Below are positions 16,024 through 24,359 of a stretch of DNA of 64,000 bases, piece by piece; within the stretch, counting starts at the first letter, position 1; each line of letters starts with the position of its first letter. Position numbers and translations under genes: made by a program. The stretch lies in NCBI GenBank assembly GCA_934370925.1, contig CAKRNG010000007.1, positions 22,793 through 86,792 on the forward strand, given 5' to 3'. Under the pieces are notes generated by a model. It made no database searches, was not told where the DNA came from, and saw only the letters and a program-made list of their open reading frames with translations. This DNA comes from an uncultured Lacticaseibacillus sp. (GTDB taxonomy: Bacteria > Bacillota > Bacilli > Lactobacillales > Lactobacillaceae).

Positions 16024-17046
16024 ATGAAAAAATTTTTAACTGCACTTTTTGCCGTGGCGTTGGCCGCAACTGCTGTGGGGATGCACAGCGTTCATGCTGA
16101 TACGGATGCAAGCTCGTCGTCTAGCGCTGCGAGTTCATCTAGTTCGGAAGCTTGGCGTCAGCCTGTTGTGACGTTGGGGACGTCCCTTACGTCTGACCAG
16201 AAGCAGGGGACGATTGATACCCTGACGTCTAGTTTGAATGGCAGCAGCTACAGCACCCTCACTGTGACCGGCAGCACGCTGGTGACGTACCTGAACCCAA
16301 GCGGGAGTAATTTCACCAGCAGTAGTGGTGTTTGGTCCAGCGCAATGGTCCAGAAGACGGATAACGGTGGGATTAATGTTCAGATTCTGAACTACAACGG
16401 CACGAACAACATCACCACCATTACGGAGAATCAGTACCGGAATGCGGCGGTTACGGCTGGGGTCAGCAACGCGAACATCTACATTACCAGTGCCGTGAAG
16501 ATTGACGGTTCGGGCGCATTAGCTGGTGTTTACGCGGCGTTCGCGGCAAATGGCGAGAAGCTCAATACGGCGCAAGTTTCCGCTGCGCAGACGGAAGTGA
16601 ACACGCTGAGTGACATCACGGAGGCCAATAAGGACAAGGACGGCTACACCGATAAGCAGTTGAACAACGCGGTGGCGGGCATGAAGAAAGAAATGGCCAG
16701 CCAGTCGAACAGCGGTGAACAGACACTTTCCCAGAACCAAATTGGGAATATTGTGGATTCCGAATTGAAGGACAACAACCTGGGGACCATTATTAATAAT
16801 AATCAGCGAACCCAAATTATTAACTTGCTGGTGAAGATTCAGAGCTCAGGTGCCTTGAAGAACTCTGATTTTAAGGAGCAGGCAAGCAAGTTGGCCACCA
16901 GTATTCAGGACTCCGCCAAGGGATTATTCAGTAAGGTTAAGAGCAGTTTGAATTCCGAAGAGGGGCGTAACTTCCTGCAGAAGGTGTGGGATGCCATCGT
17001 CAACTTCTTCACGAGCCTCTTCAATTGGGTGCGGAGCTTGTTCTAA
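16024..17046 (+). CDS. secreted DUF1002-family protein
   Basis: 340 residues. Signal peptide MKKFLTALFAVALAATAVGM with probable cleavage after HSVHA (about residue 26), then a Ser-rich stretch. The folded part (about 50-235) carries DUF1002 hallmarks: LTSDQKQGTIDTL, STLVTYLNPSG, NIYITSAVKIDGSGALAGVYAAF. The C-terminus is amphipathic and aromatic-rich (FFTSLFNWVRSLF) and may touch the membrane. DUF1002 proteins (YpuA-like) are exported and of unknown role. An intrinsic terminator follows, so the gene is monocistronic. Confidence 0.85.
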   Translation: MKKFLTALFAVALAATAVGMHSVHADTDASSSSSAASSSSSEAWRQPVVTLGTSLTSDQKQGTIDTLTSSLNGSSYSTLTVTGSTLVTYLNPSGSNFTSSSGVWSSAMVQKTDNGGINVQILNYNGTNNITTITENQYRNAAVTAGVSNANIYITSAVKIDGSGALAGVYAAFAANGEKLNTAQVSAAQTEVNTLSDITEANKDKDGYTDKQLNNAVAGMKKEMASQSNSGEQTLSQNQIGNIVDSELKDNNLGTIINNNQRTQIINLLVKIQSSGALKNSDFKEQASKLATSIQDSAKGLFSKVKSSLNSEEGRNFLQKVWDAIVNFFTSLFNWVRSLF

Positions 17047-17059
17047 AAAAAGATGCTTA

Positions 17060-17088
17060 AAAAGATGCGCACTTGCGCATCTTTTTTA
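17060..17088 (+). terminator. intrinsic terminator after the DUF1002 gene
   Basis: AAAGATGCGC-ACTT-GCGCATCTTTTTT: a perfect stem with a T-run. Confidence 0.9.
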
Positions 17089-17340
17089 TTTGTAGAGCCT
17101 CATCTTCTGGTGCTTAAAATCTGGATGAGATATTCATGCCAATACGAGGCGCAGGTTGGAAGTGTTCGTCGGTAAATGCCGTGAAATCTTAATTAGCGTT
17201 TTGAAACGGTGGACGGATGTTCTTGATTGGTGCATCTGAACTTGTCGACGGATGAGGATACGTGTTCATAAATCGGTGACAAATAGGGGAAACTGGTGTA
17301 ACATATAAAAATAAACTATAGTAGATTCATTCAAAAAACG

Positions 17341-17446
17341 ATCGGCCGATCAACACATTAGACTTCACACCAAATTGCGTTTGCATAAATGCAACATGAA
17401 GGATAATGCCACGTATGTTAGCTATTACGCATACGTATCGGCCGAT
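17341..17446 (+). promoter_or_regulatory. two ATCGGCCGAT palindromes before an uncharacterised gene
   Basis: The same 10-bp perfect palindrome occurs at 17341-17350 and 17437-17446. Between them are arms ACGTATG/CATACGT. All lie in the 160 bp before the start at 17504. A paired-operator layout is plausible; the regulator is unknown. Apart from the terminator, the rest of 17089-17503 shows no gene. Confidence 0.4.
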
Positions 17447-17503
17447 TTTATTTTGCCTTTTTTGGTGAAAACTCGGCTAGACTTTAAAGGGGGGAACGAC
17501 CGC

Positions 17504-18352
17504 ATGGAAGAACTGACCGAAAGTTTTCGTCTTTACCGGGGTGTTTTGCTAAACCCTGATGAACACGTCGAACCAGAGTTATGCTGGGATGGCGTTAAAG
17601 CAACTGCAAACTTTTTCTTAGATGGCGATGAGCGTAAACACCGGACGTGGCTAAAAGTAAACTGCCCGATTAAAGGAACCGCGTCACCTGGCAAATTACT
17701 GGTGCTGCTTACCATGCGGCCAGGTCCGCTCGGCGTGTATACGTTTAATGGGGAAACCAAGACGTGGCAATTTGCTGAGCGGGAAGATCCTGCGCTGCGA
17801 TTTATTGATGGGCCCATCAATGGGTTGATTAATAAGAATTCAAGGGGCGTTATGAACTATAGCGACATTTTAGTTCTGAACACCACGCCACACATTGCAC
17901 GTGGTTCGATAGGGCTTGGGGAAGCACTTGAGAATTGTGATTGTAACCGGTTGGCGACAGTTCGGCATTACATGGCATTCAAGGTGCGCCAGGAGTTACG
18001 GGATGTGTTGACTCAGCAAAAGCTAAGTGGTGCCGATGAGGTTGATTTTGTGGTCGCGACTGGGCCGTTTGAACCGAAAAATGGCGGACTCATGCGATTG
18101 GAAATGTACACGGCAATTATTGACGATATGTTGGGAAAGAATAGTATTCCGGCCGAGTTGGGGCTTAAGGTACGAACGCGCGCCGTGAAGCTGAATGCAA
18201 ATAAGGTAATTCCGTACTCGAAACTCCGCATCACGAGCTGCGCACACCCAAATGAAAGTCGCTTCGACATGCCAATCCGCGCACGCGAGGTGAACGGATT
18301 TGATGGCAACGGTAAACCGTTACGCGCATGGACGTTCGAGAAGGATTGTTAA
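17504..18352 (+). CDS. uncharacterised protein, possibly DUF1643-like
   Basis: 282 residues from ATG 17504, selected because AAAGGGGGG lies upstream. The frame is open back to 17375, without a ribosome site. No signal peptide or membrane helix. A stretch resembling DUF1643 can be read: a basic-aromatic TWLKVNCPIKG, a strand LLVLLTMRPG, a DPALRFIDGPI block and ILVLNTTPHI, similar to the family's N-P-S...D-x-T...N-L spacing. The likeness is weak and key residues differ. A bidirectional terminator separates it from the convergent MFS gene. Confidence 0.6.
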   Translation: MEELTESFRLYRGVLLNPDEHVEPELCWDGVKATANFFLDGDERKHRTWLKVNCPIKGTASPGKLLVLLTMRPGPLGVYTFNGETKTWQFAEREDPALRFIDGPINGLINKNSRGVMNYSDILVLNTTPHIARGSIGLGEALENCDCNRLATVRHYMAFKVRQELRDVLTQQKLSGADEVDFVVATGPFEPKNGGLMRLEMYTAIIDDMLGKNSIPAELGLKVRTRAVKLNANKVIPYSKLRITSCAHPNESRFDMPIRAREVNGFDGNGKPLRAWTFEKDC

Positions 18353-18361
18353 ACCAAATAC

Positions 18362-18421
18362 AAAAAAAGACGGCCCCAGTGGAAATCCTGAACGAGGATT
18401 TCCACTGGGGTCGTCTGTTTT
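18362..18421. terminator. bidirectional terminator
   Basis: AGACGGCCCCAGTGGAAATCC pairs almost perfectly with its complement around TGAACGA, with an A-run before and a T-run after, so it serves both convergent genes. A member of the conserved-loop hairpin family. Confidence 0.85.
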
Positions 18422-18460
18422 TGGCGGTTGGAATTATCTTTTTTGCGGTGCGACATCAAG

Positions 18461-19741
18461 TTATTTAGGTTGGAGGCCAGAATCAATGATGTTCTCAGGA
18501 CGTTCCAGAAGCTTCATCTTGCGAATGAAGAGAAGCATCGCAACCGTCAGCGCCACGAGAATCAATCCAGTGACCGCGAAGATTGGGAGCGCCGCCGTGT
18601 GGTCAAACAGTAGCCCGAAGAACAATGTTCCGAGGGGCATGAGGATGACGCTCATGGTGGCGTTCAGGGAGAAAATCCGCCCCTGCATTTGCTGCGGAAT
18701 AATCTGCTGCATAAAACTGTTGAGCGGGGCGTTAATCAGAACCAACAGTAAGCCGTTCAATGCGTTCAGCACCAGGAAGAAATCGGTGTCGATAGTCGTT
18801 GACCAGTTTGTCAGCGTTGGCACACCGGTGATGGTCAGAATGAGTGCCAGCCAGATAATGAAGAAGTAACAGAAGTTCACGGGGTGCGCCTTGATGTGGA
18901 TTTGACTGAGGAGAATGCCCCCCAGGAACATCCCGACAGCGAAGGCTGATTCCGCCATCCCGTATTGGGCGTTGCTTAGCTTCAGTGTCTGAACGAGCAG
19001 GAAGGGGAGACCAACGTTGAGCGCCGCGAAGAAGAAGTTGATGAGGGCACTGGAGATGGACAGGATGAACATGAGCCGCTGATGAACGAGATAACGGAGC
19101 CCTTCCGTGAAGTTCTGGAACACGGTTTGTTTTTCGGGTGTGTCCGAGGGTGAGGCTGCTGGTGTTGCCACGTGGTTGAAGTGCAAGAAAACAATGGCGA
19201 GCAGGGCGGTGAGTTCAAACAGGACTTCCACGTAAGCGAAGGTGTCGATGGCTACCAGTGTGTAAACGATTGCCCCGATAATGGGTGCTAGGAAACTGGC
19301 AAGTGAGGACATCGATTGGTTGAGCGAGTTGACTTGGTTCAGCTCCTCGCCATCGAAAAGTTGCACTAGGCTGGCGGTGAGGGTGGTACTGAGGAATGTG
19401 TCGGTGATTTGGAGCGCAACGATGAGGCCGATCAGTTCCAAGAAGTAGCTACCGGGCCAGAGGTGGAAGATGAGCCCAAACAGTAATAGGGAAACCGTTG
19501 TGGCAATCTGGGCGCACACCATGATGGTTTTGTGCGATTTCGTATCCACGATGAACCCGACGATTGGCGTTGCCAGTAAAACGACGAGCGGTCCGGTGAT
19601 GAGCCCAATACCCATGCCCAGCGCAGATCCCGTTTTCTGCAGGATGTAGAGATTGACGGCGAATGACAACATGCCACTACCGAATGTGCCGGCAAACTTG
19701 ATGATGAGTAATTTTAAAGATTGAGATGAAAGTTTATGCAT
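18461..19741 (-). CDS. MFS transporter, drug-efflux-like
   Basis: 426 residues from ATG 19741 (GAGGAA upstream). About twelve membrane segments; TKSHKTIMV after the second is the loop 2-3 equivalent of MFS pumps. The overall look (DTFLSTTLTASLVQLFDGEELNQVNSLNQ, PIIGAIVYTL) fits the MefA-like DHA3 group of drug/H+ antiporters. Substrate unknown. Transcribed alone; the LiaF-like gene lies 50 bp upstream on the same strand. Confidence 0.85.
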   Translation of the reverse strand: MHKLSSQSLKLLIIKFAGTFGSGMLSFAVNLYILQKTGSALGMGIGLITGPLVVLLATPIVGFIVDTKSHKTIMVCAQIATTVSLLLFGLIFHLWPGSYFLELIGLIVALQITDTFLSTTLTASLVQLFDGEELNQVNSLNQSMSSLASFLAPIIGAIVYTLVAIDTFAYVEVLFELTALLAIVFLHFNHVATPAASPSDTPEKQTVFQNFTEGLRYLVHQRLMFILSISSALINFFFAALNVGLPFLLVQTLKLSNAQYGMAESAFAVGMFLGGILLSQIHIKAHPVNFCYFFIIWLALILTITGVPTLTNWSTTIDTDFFLVLNALNGLLLVLINAPLNSFMQQIIPQQMQGRIFSLNATMSVILMPLGTLFFGLLFDHTAALPIFAVTGLILVALTVAMLLFIRKMKLLERPENIIDSGLQPK

Positions 19742-19791
19742 AAGCGGTTCCTCGATTGACTTGTGTGGTTGGTTGATAAATCATGCGTTAG

Positions 19792-20541
19792 TTAAATGTA
19801 GTGAATGGTGACATTGCCAAGCTTGAAGTGAATGAGTAGGTAAACGATTGAACTCGGTGATGCTGACTTTTCGCCTTTTTCCTCGATATCACCCAAAAAG
19901 TTATTACCTTGTAGCCGAACGTCCCAGTCACGGGGAACGTATAAATCGATGTCCCCCATGGAGCCCTCTAGATTGATGGTCGCATAATCTGCTTGAATTT
20001 GTGCTTGGTCAAAGTAGACCTTTGCTTCACCCATTGAGACGTGAACGTTGGCGTACTTGAAATCGGGTGATTGAACATAACGAACAGTACTACCCATGCG
20101 TGCGTTAACGAGAACGTCAGATTCGGCAGAGGTGTGTGTCGTTTCAGTGAAGCCTGCGTCGAATGATTGTGCATATTCATCAGATTTACCGTTGATGATG
20201 ATGTGCGGGTGACGACGGTGGTGTTTGTCGAGGAACGGGTTGAAAACGAGCGACAGGCCAACGCTTGCGAGCAGCGCCACCCCCAAGATAAGCCAGAGGG
20301 AGAGGTGCGCAATGCCGAGGGGTTCGCGCCAAATGATGACGAGAAATGCGAGGCAGAAAACACTTGCGGGAATATCAAGGCTGAAGAGGCTTTTGAGGAA
20401 CCCAGCTCCAATCAAGATGGTGAAGAGCCATGACCAGAAGCCGATGAAGACGAGATTATGGGTGGCGCTGGCGAACATTAGGAAGGCGCAGGCGAGAAAA
20501 ATAATTCCCCAGAAGATGTTTTGTCCGTATTTTTTATTCAT
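19792..20541 (-). CDS. LiaF-like envelope stress membrane protein
   Basis: 249 residues. Four hydrophobic helices occupy the first 105 residues, then a cytosolic beta-rich C-terminal domain with the LiaF/DUF2154-like pattern of repeated short strands (VRYVQSPDFKYANVHVSMGEAKVYFD, then INLEGSMGDIDLYVPRDWDVRLQGNNFLGDIEEKG). LiaF proteins damp cell-wall-antibiotic stress signalling. The start codon overlaps the stop of the LytTR gene (ATGA), so the pair is coupled. No LiaRS kinase/regulator is nearby. Confidence 0.85.
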   Translation of the reverse strand: MNKKYGQNIFWGIIFLACAFLMFASATHNLVFIGFWSWLFTILIGAGFLKSLFSLDIPASVFCLAFLVIIWREPLGIAHLSLWLILGVALLASVGLSLVFNPFLDKHHRRHPHIIINGKSDEYAQSFDAGFTETTHTSAESDVLVNARMGSTVRYVQSPDFKYANVHVSMGEAKVYFDQAQIQADYATINLEGSMGDIDLYVPRDWDVRLQGNNFLGDIEEKGEKSASPSSIVYLLIHFKLGNVTIHYI

Positions 20542-20990
20542 AGTGATGGCCTCATTTCGTTTAATCGTTCAAGAAGTTGTTTGTAGTAGCGACGGGATGC
20601 GTACACTTGCTTGTAAGAATTCTGGAAAGTAACGGTGCAGTTAGAAATTGCGTGGGTGACTGAGCTCACTTGATTCAAATTCAGCAGTGTGGACTTAGAA
20701 ATCTGTAGAAAATAGCCAGGTAGAACGCCCATAAGTTCATGGAGTGTATGGTGGTTGGTGTAAATGTGATGCGCGGTGTGCACTTGCAGTTGGCGTTGCT
20801 CTGTTTCGATGAACAAAATTTGATCGAGCCTTAGAAAATACTCGGTGGTGTCTTGGTAACAAGCAAGTGTATCCGCAACGGGCGCCGCAAGCAGTTGTTG
20901 GATGCGGCCAAGCTCGGGATCGGTGCTGGCAGCGGTGATGGTGACGGTTGGTTCTTGGACGGAATCATCAATCACGATATGTAGTTTCAT
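20538..20990 (-). CDS. LytTR-type DNA-binding regulator
   Basis: 150 residues from ATG 20990, chosen because GGAGGTGACC lies upstream. The C-terminal half is a LytTR domain: ILFIETEQRQLQVHT, LHELMGVLPGYFLQISKSTLLNL, VYASRRYYKQLLERL. There is no receiver domain, so this is the short stand-alone LytTR kind that is usually paired with a membrane inhibitor; the coupled LiaF-like protein may play that part. Autoregulation is likely but not shown. Confidence 0.85.
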   Translation of the reverse strand: MKLHIVIDDSVQEPTVTITAASTDPELGRIQQLLAAPVADTLACYQDTTEYFLRLDQILFIETEQRQLQVHTAHHIYTNHHTLHELMGVLPGYFLQISKSTLLNLNQVSSVTHAISNCTVTFQNSYKQVYASRRYYKQLLERLNEMRPSL

Positions 20991-21155
20991 GGGTCGGGTC
21001 ACCTCCAATGGGTTTCTTGATGTTGCGCACATAAGATTCGTTTGCTGTTCTCATATATCGCTTATCATTATTAGACACCTTTAATTTAATAATTGGAACA
21101 GGAGATGCGTAAGCGGTCAAATCCAGTGCGTAACAGGTCTTTTTTGCGGTTGCAT

Positions 21156-21187
21156 GGGGTTGGGTTGGGTTGGGTTGGGTTGGGTTG
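21156..21187 (+). repeat. (TTGGG)n short tandem repeat
   Basis: About six TTGGG pentamers in a row, followed by imperfect units (TTGAATTGGATTGGG). The G-runs could form a G-quadruplex on the plus strand. It sits just before D element copy 2, in the 740-bp gap upstream of the LytTR gene. Confidence 0.9.
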
Positions 21188-21202
21188 AATTGGATTGGGT
21201 CA

Positions 21203-21420
21203 GGCCGGTGGGTACTGGTGGTCTCCGTTGCGGGCTTATGAGGGCCGGAACGTGGTGTGGCCGGCTCCATCCGCTCCGCGTATTCCGCCTAGATGGGAAG
21301 CCTCGGCTCGCTGCGCTCCCGCGAGTCTTCCCATCTGCCAGTTCGACCAAAAACCGGTCGAACTTCCACCACTTGGCCCTCAACGCCCTCCACTACGACC
21401 GCCAATACGCACCTACATAG
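21203..21420 (+). repeat. D-family structured element, medium copy
   Basis: Same frame as 15464-15790 but shorter. The stem GAGGGCC/GGCCCTC replaces GGGGGCC/GGCCCCC. AGATGGGAAG-c-CTCG paired with CGAG-t-CTTCCCATCT replaces the AAAAGAAAG stem, while the loop GCTCGCTGCGCTCCCG is unchanged. GTTCGACC/GGTCGAAC replaces GTCTGACC/GGTCAGAC. The right end is CGCACCTACATAG. Confidence 0.8.
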
Positions 21421-21435
21421 ATTGAGTGGAGAAAT

Positions 21436-21615
21436 CCCCCCTCTTTATTTAGGGAAAAACCTTTTCAGGCAGGACATTCGCGGCTGCGCGCGAATGTCTT
21501 ATCGAGGATAGATTTGCTCACTAAAGTTTGATTGGCTGGTATTGTTGATTCCGAGTTTCAATGTAACCAATCAACGAACGGATGCAACGAAAGGAGCGAT
21601 AGCGACGTTGCGTCA
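21436..21615 (+). repeat. C-family structured element, copy 3
   Basis: Preceded by CCCCCCTCTTTATTTAGGG. Contains AAAACCTTTTCAGGC, the GACATTCGCG hairpin, a GATTGG/CCAATC stem and the GCAACG/CGTTGC closing hairpin. It ends about 110 bp before the HELWH protein gene. Confidence 0.85.
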
Positions 21616-21727
21616 ACATCTTTTCACCCAAAACAAAAGATGATCAGCAGGCGTGAATCCCCCGTCTTCCCTAACTGTTGAAATCTGTTAGAATAAGGAC
21701 AGTGAATAATTAGAAAGAGGCGCCGCC

Positions 21728-22678
21728 ATGACAGAGTTTGATCCCGCAGTACAGGAACTGCTTGATAAGGTAAATGAAGGATTTGACCAACCAATCGAGG
21801 TGACCATCAGTGGTGAACCCAACGGCATGTTGCGCAATACTGATGGTGAACTGGAGGTAGATGAGAATCTTCAGGGCCACCTAACGATTACGAACCCCGT
21901 TGACGTTGATTACACGGCCAGTCACGAATTGTGGCACATGTTGATTCGGCTTCTGAATTTCCCAAGCACAGGGACGGCTGTCCACACGGAAAATCCAGAA
22001 TACAATGACCAAATGCGCGCGATTGCGGGTGGGTTAGAAGCCAGCGTAACGCACCGCGTGATTGCGCAGTGGCAAGCAGACGCGAACATATTGACTAACG
22101 AAACCTTGAAGGCTGTCCGCGCGGGTGTTGAAATGGATACGCCTGAAGAAACGGGAACGGAAGACGACGGCATGGTGTTGACCCGGGTGTTCAACTTGCT
22201 GGATGGGTTGATTGTTTTGGGTGGTCCCGATAGTGACTTCGTGTCCGCCTGGTACCGCAAGTATCCGATGGCGCTCAAGTTTGCGTCTGAACTTTACGCC
22301 GTTGTGCAAAGCACGGATCTTAGTGCACCGCGAGGGTATCGCGCTGCAATCGTGAAGATGTTCAATCAGTTCAATGAAACAATGAGCGTGATGGGATTGA
22401 ATTTGGACTTTGCCGAATTCATCGTGGTCCCACCCGTACTGTCTAAGCGCCAGTTGCGGCTCGCGGCCAGTCAGCTTTACCTGCTTTCAGATTCTGAATA
22501 TGTGAGTGACAAACCCCACACATCTGCATACACGGCGATTGGGAAGGCCGATAATCAGGCGGCGTTCGTACTCCAGCTCGACAAGAACCAGACAGCGCCA
22601 ACGAATATGCAGAAATTGTACGCAATGCCACTCGGGGAACTGCTCGAGACGTTCGGCATTGGGTATACAGAACGTTAA
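21728..22678 (+). CDS. putative zinc-dependent peptidase-like protein (HELWH)
   Basis: 316 residues from ATG 21728 with AGAGG upstream. A single HExxH site, H66-E-L-W-H70, lies after a strand (YTASHELWHM), as in gluzincin-type metalloproteases; the rest is mostly helical. No signal peptide or membrane helix, so cytoplasmic. It resembles lactobacillus proteins sometimes labelled IpaB/EvcA family; I am unsure of that label. The paralogue starts 67 bp downstream. No peptidase substrate can be inferred. Confidence 0.7.
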   Translation: MTEFDPAVQELLDKVNEGFDQPIEVTISGEPNGMLRNTDGELEVDENLQGHLTITNPVDVDYTASHELWHMLIRLLNFPSTGTAVHTENPEYNDQMRAIAGGLEASVTHRVIAQWQADANILTNETLKAVRAGVEMDTPEETGTEDDGMVLTRVFNLLDGLIVLGGPDSDFVSAWYRKYPMALKFASELYAVVQSTDLSAPRGYRAAIVKMFNQFNETMSVMGLNLDFAEFIVVPPVLSKRQLRLAASQLYLLSDSEYVSDKPHTSAYTAIGKADNQAAFVLQLDKNQTAPTNMQKLYAMPLGELLETFGIGYTER

Positions 22679-22745
22679 TTGATTTAATTAGGGGCGCAAT
22701 CGTTGCGACCCATACATAAGAAATGATTTATTTGGAGGAAGACTA

Positions 22746-23702
22746 ATGACAGAATTAGACATCGAGTCACTGAACCCCGCCGTTAAAGAGATGCTCGCGA
22801 GCGTGAACGCATCGTTGCCAGAACCTTTGAAGGTCGGAATTGCGGACCATGTAGATCCTTTGCTACGACCAAGCGATGCGCGTTATGGGTACGATGAGAA
22901 CGACCGGGCCTTTATCCAGATTGATAACGCCCAAAACCTCGCGTACACCTTTAGCCATGAACTGACGCAACTGTTTATTGACATGGGTGGTTACCCAATT
23001 GTGCATAACGAGTTGAACTTTGAAGGTGACGAGACGAATCAACTGGTTGCGGATGTCGCGGCTGGGATTGACGGTGCGGTGCACGAGATTATGATTTCGG
23101 CTTGGCAAAAGGAACACGGATTGCTGACCGCGCAGGTGCGTGAAGCCGTCATTTCTGGGGTGGAAGCCGATGTGACACCTGGGGATGAGGGCAAAGAAGC
23201 AGAGGACCTTGTGCGTGAAGGGTTGACACTGCTGAACGGGCTTATTATTGCGGGGATTGACAACGAACTAGTGGGTGGCTGGCAGGACCGTTACCCATCC
23301 GCATTTGCGGTTGCCGGACAGTTGCTTGCAACGCTCCTGCAGAGTGAACTGAATGATGCCCGCGGGATTCGCCGGACAATTTTGGCGATGTTCAACACCT
23401 TCAATGAAATGTTTGATCTGGAAGGGGTTAGTTTTGCCCAGCTGGTTGTGGTGCCACCCGTTCTCTCTGAACGGCAGTTGCGCCAGCCGGTGGGGCAGTT
23501 GTATGACATTGCCATCACCCCTTACCGCAGCGCATTTGATGCGGACGTGGTGGTTGCCTTTGTTGGGAAGGGCGATGGCCAGGTGGCACTCATGATTCAT
23601 GAGGATGACACCACGATTCAAGCAGGGTTGTTGGATGCGTTGGTTGATATGCCGATGAGCGAAGTAATTAGTCGGTATGGGTTACCATTCACGCAGCGTT
23701 AA
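22746..23702 (+). CDS. paralogue of the HELWH protein with a broken metal motif
   Basis: 318 residues from ATG 22746 (GGAGGAAG upstream). It aligns along its whole length with the preceding gene: similar N-terminus (MTELD), shared blocks YTFSHEL, FNEM, VVPPVLS-RQLR and a closing MPMSEVISRYGLPFTQR. The motif is H71-E-L-T-Q75, so the second zinc histidine is lost and catalysis is doubtful. Tandem duplication followed by divergence is the simplest reading; it might regulate or dimerise with its neighbour. Confidence 0.7.
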   Translation: MTELDIESLNPAVKEMLASVNASLPEPLKVGIADHVDPLLRPSDARYGYDENDRAFIQIDNAQNLAYTFSHELTQLFIDMGGYPIVHNELNFEGDETNQLVADVAAGIDGAVHEIMISAWQKEHGLLTAQVREAVISGVEADVTPGDEGKEAEDLVREGLTLLNGLIIAGIDNELVGGWQDRYPSAFAVAGQLLATLLQSELNDARGIRRTILAMFNTFNEMFDLEGVSFAQLVVVPPVLSERQLRQPVGQLYDIAITPYRSAFDADVVVAFVGKGDGQVALMIHEDDTTIQAGLLDALVDMPMSEVISRYGLPFTQR

Positions 23703-23741
23703 CAGTTGGGCGATTGGGTTGAAGATAACGGAGGAGATATC

Positions 23742-24332
23742 ATGTCTGAATCACGCTTAGTGGCGTTCACAGATGGCATTATCGCCATCATTATTACGGT
23801 TATGGTTTTGGAGTTCACTGCGCCGGATAGTCCGACGTTTGCGGCACTCTGGGCGCTGCGTCACGAATTTGCCATCTATTTGGCGTCGTACTTGACGTTG
23901 GCAGTTTACTGGATGAATCACCACCATCTTTTCCAAGTGGTGAATCACGTGAGCACGCCGGTTTTGTGGGCGAATATGCTTCACTTGCTAACCTTATCCT
24001 TCTTCCCGTTCGCCACTGCTTGGCTGGGTGGTAATGAATTGACGGCACTTGTTCCCGCGATGTTTTACGGGATGGTGCACTTGTTGTCTGACTTGGCGTA
24101 CGGCTTACTGGTCTGGACGCTAATTTGGGATAACAAGAAGCGGCATGAACCGGTGCAACTACTTGCGGGTGGTTTGCGCAAAACATTGATTAGTGTGACG
24201 GCGAACATCATTGCGGTGTTCAGTGTGTTGGCTTGGCCGCCACTCGTGATTATCATTGATGTGGCGATCATCGCTGTTTGGGCCATTCCGGACAGTAAGA
24301 TTGAACGACACGTTGCGAAACGGGCAAAGTAG
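23742..24332 (+). CDS. TMEM175-family (DUF1211) potassium-channel-like membrane protein
   Basis: 196 residues from ATG 23742, GGAGGAG upstream; the frame is open a further 12 codons. About six membrane helices. The start SRLVAFTDGIIAIIITVMVLEF matches the TMEM175 first-helix signature R-x-x-A-F-S-D-G-x-x-A-I (FTD instead of FSD here), and YWMNHHHLF matches a second conserved block. Bacterial members form K+-permeable channels. It lies 39 bp after the preceding gene, perhaps in the same transcript. Confidence 0.85.
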   Translation: MSESRLVAFTDGIIAIIITVMVLEFTAPDSPTFAALWALRHEFAIYLASYLTLAVYWMNHHHLFQVVNHVSTPVLWANMLHLLTLSFFPFATAWLGGNELTALVPAMFYGMVHLLSDLAYGLLVWTLIWDNKKRHEPVQLLAGGLRKTLISVTANIIAVFSVLAWPPLVIIIDVAIIAVWAIPDSKIERHVAKRAK

Positions 24333-24359
24333 ACGGCCACTTTTGCGGGGAAAGGCGTC

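Noticed and set aside
18300..18869. 189-codon plus-strand frame opposite the MFS gene
   Set aside because: Crosses a strong bidirectional terminator and is antisense to a clear transporter gene.
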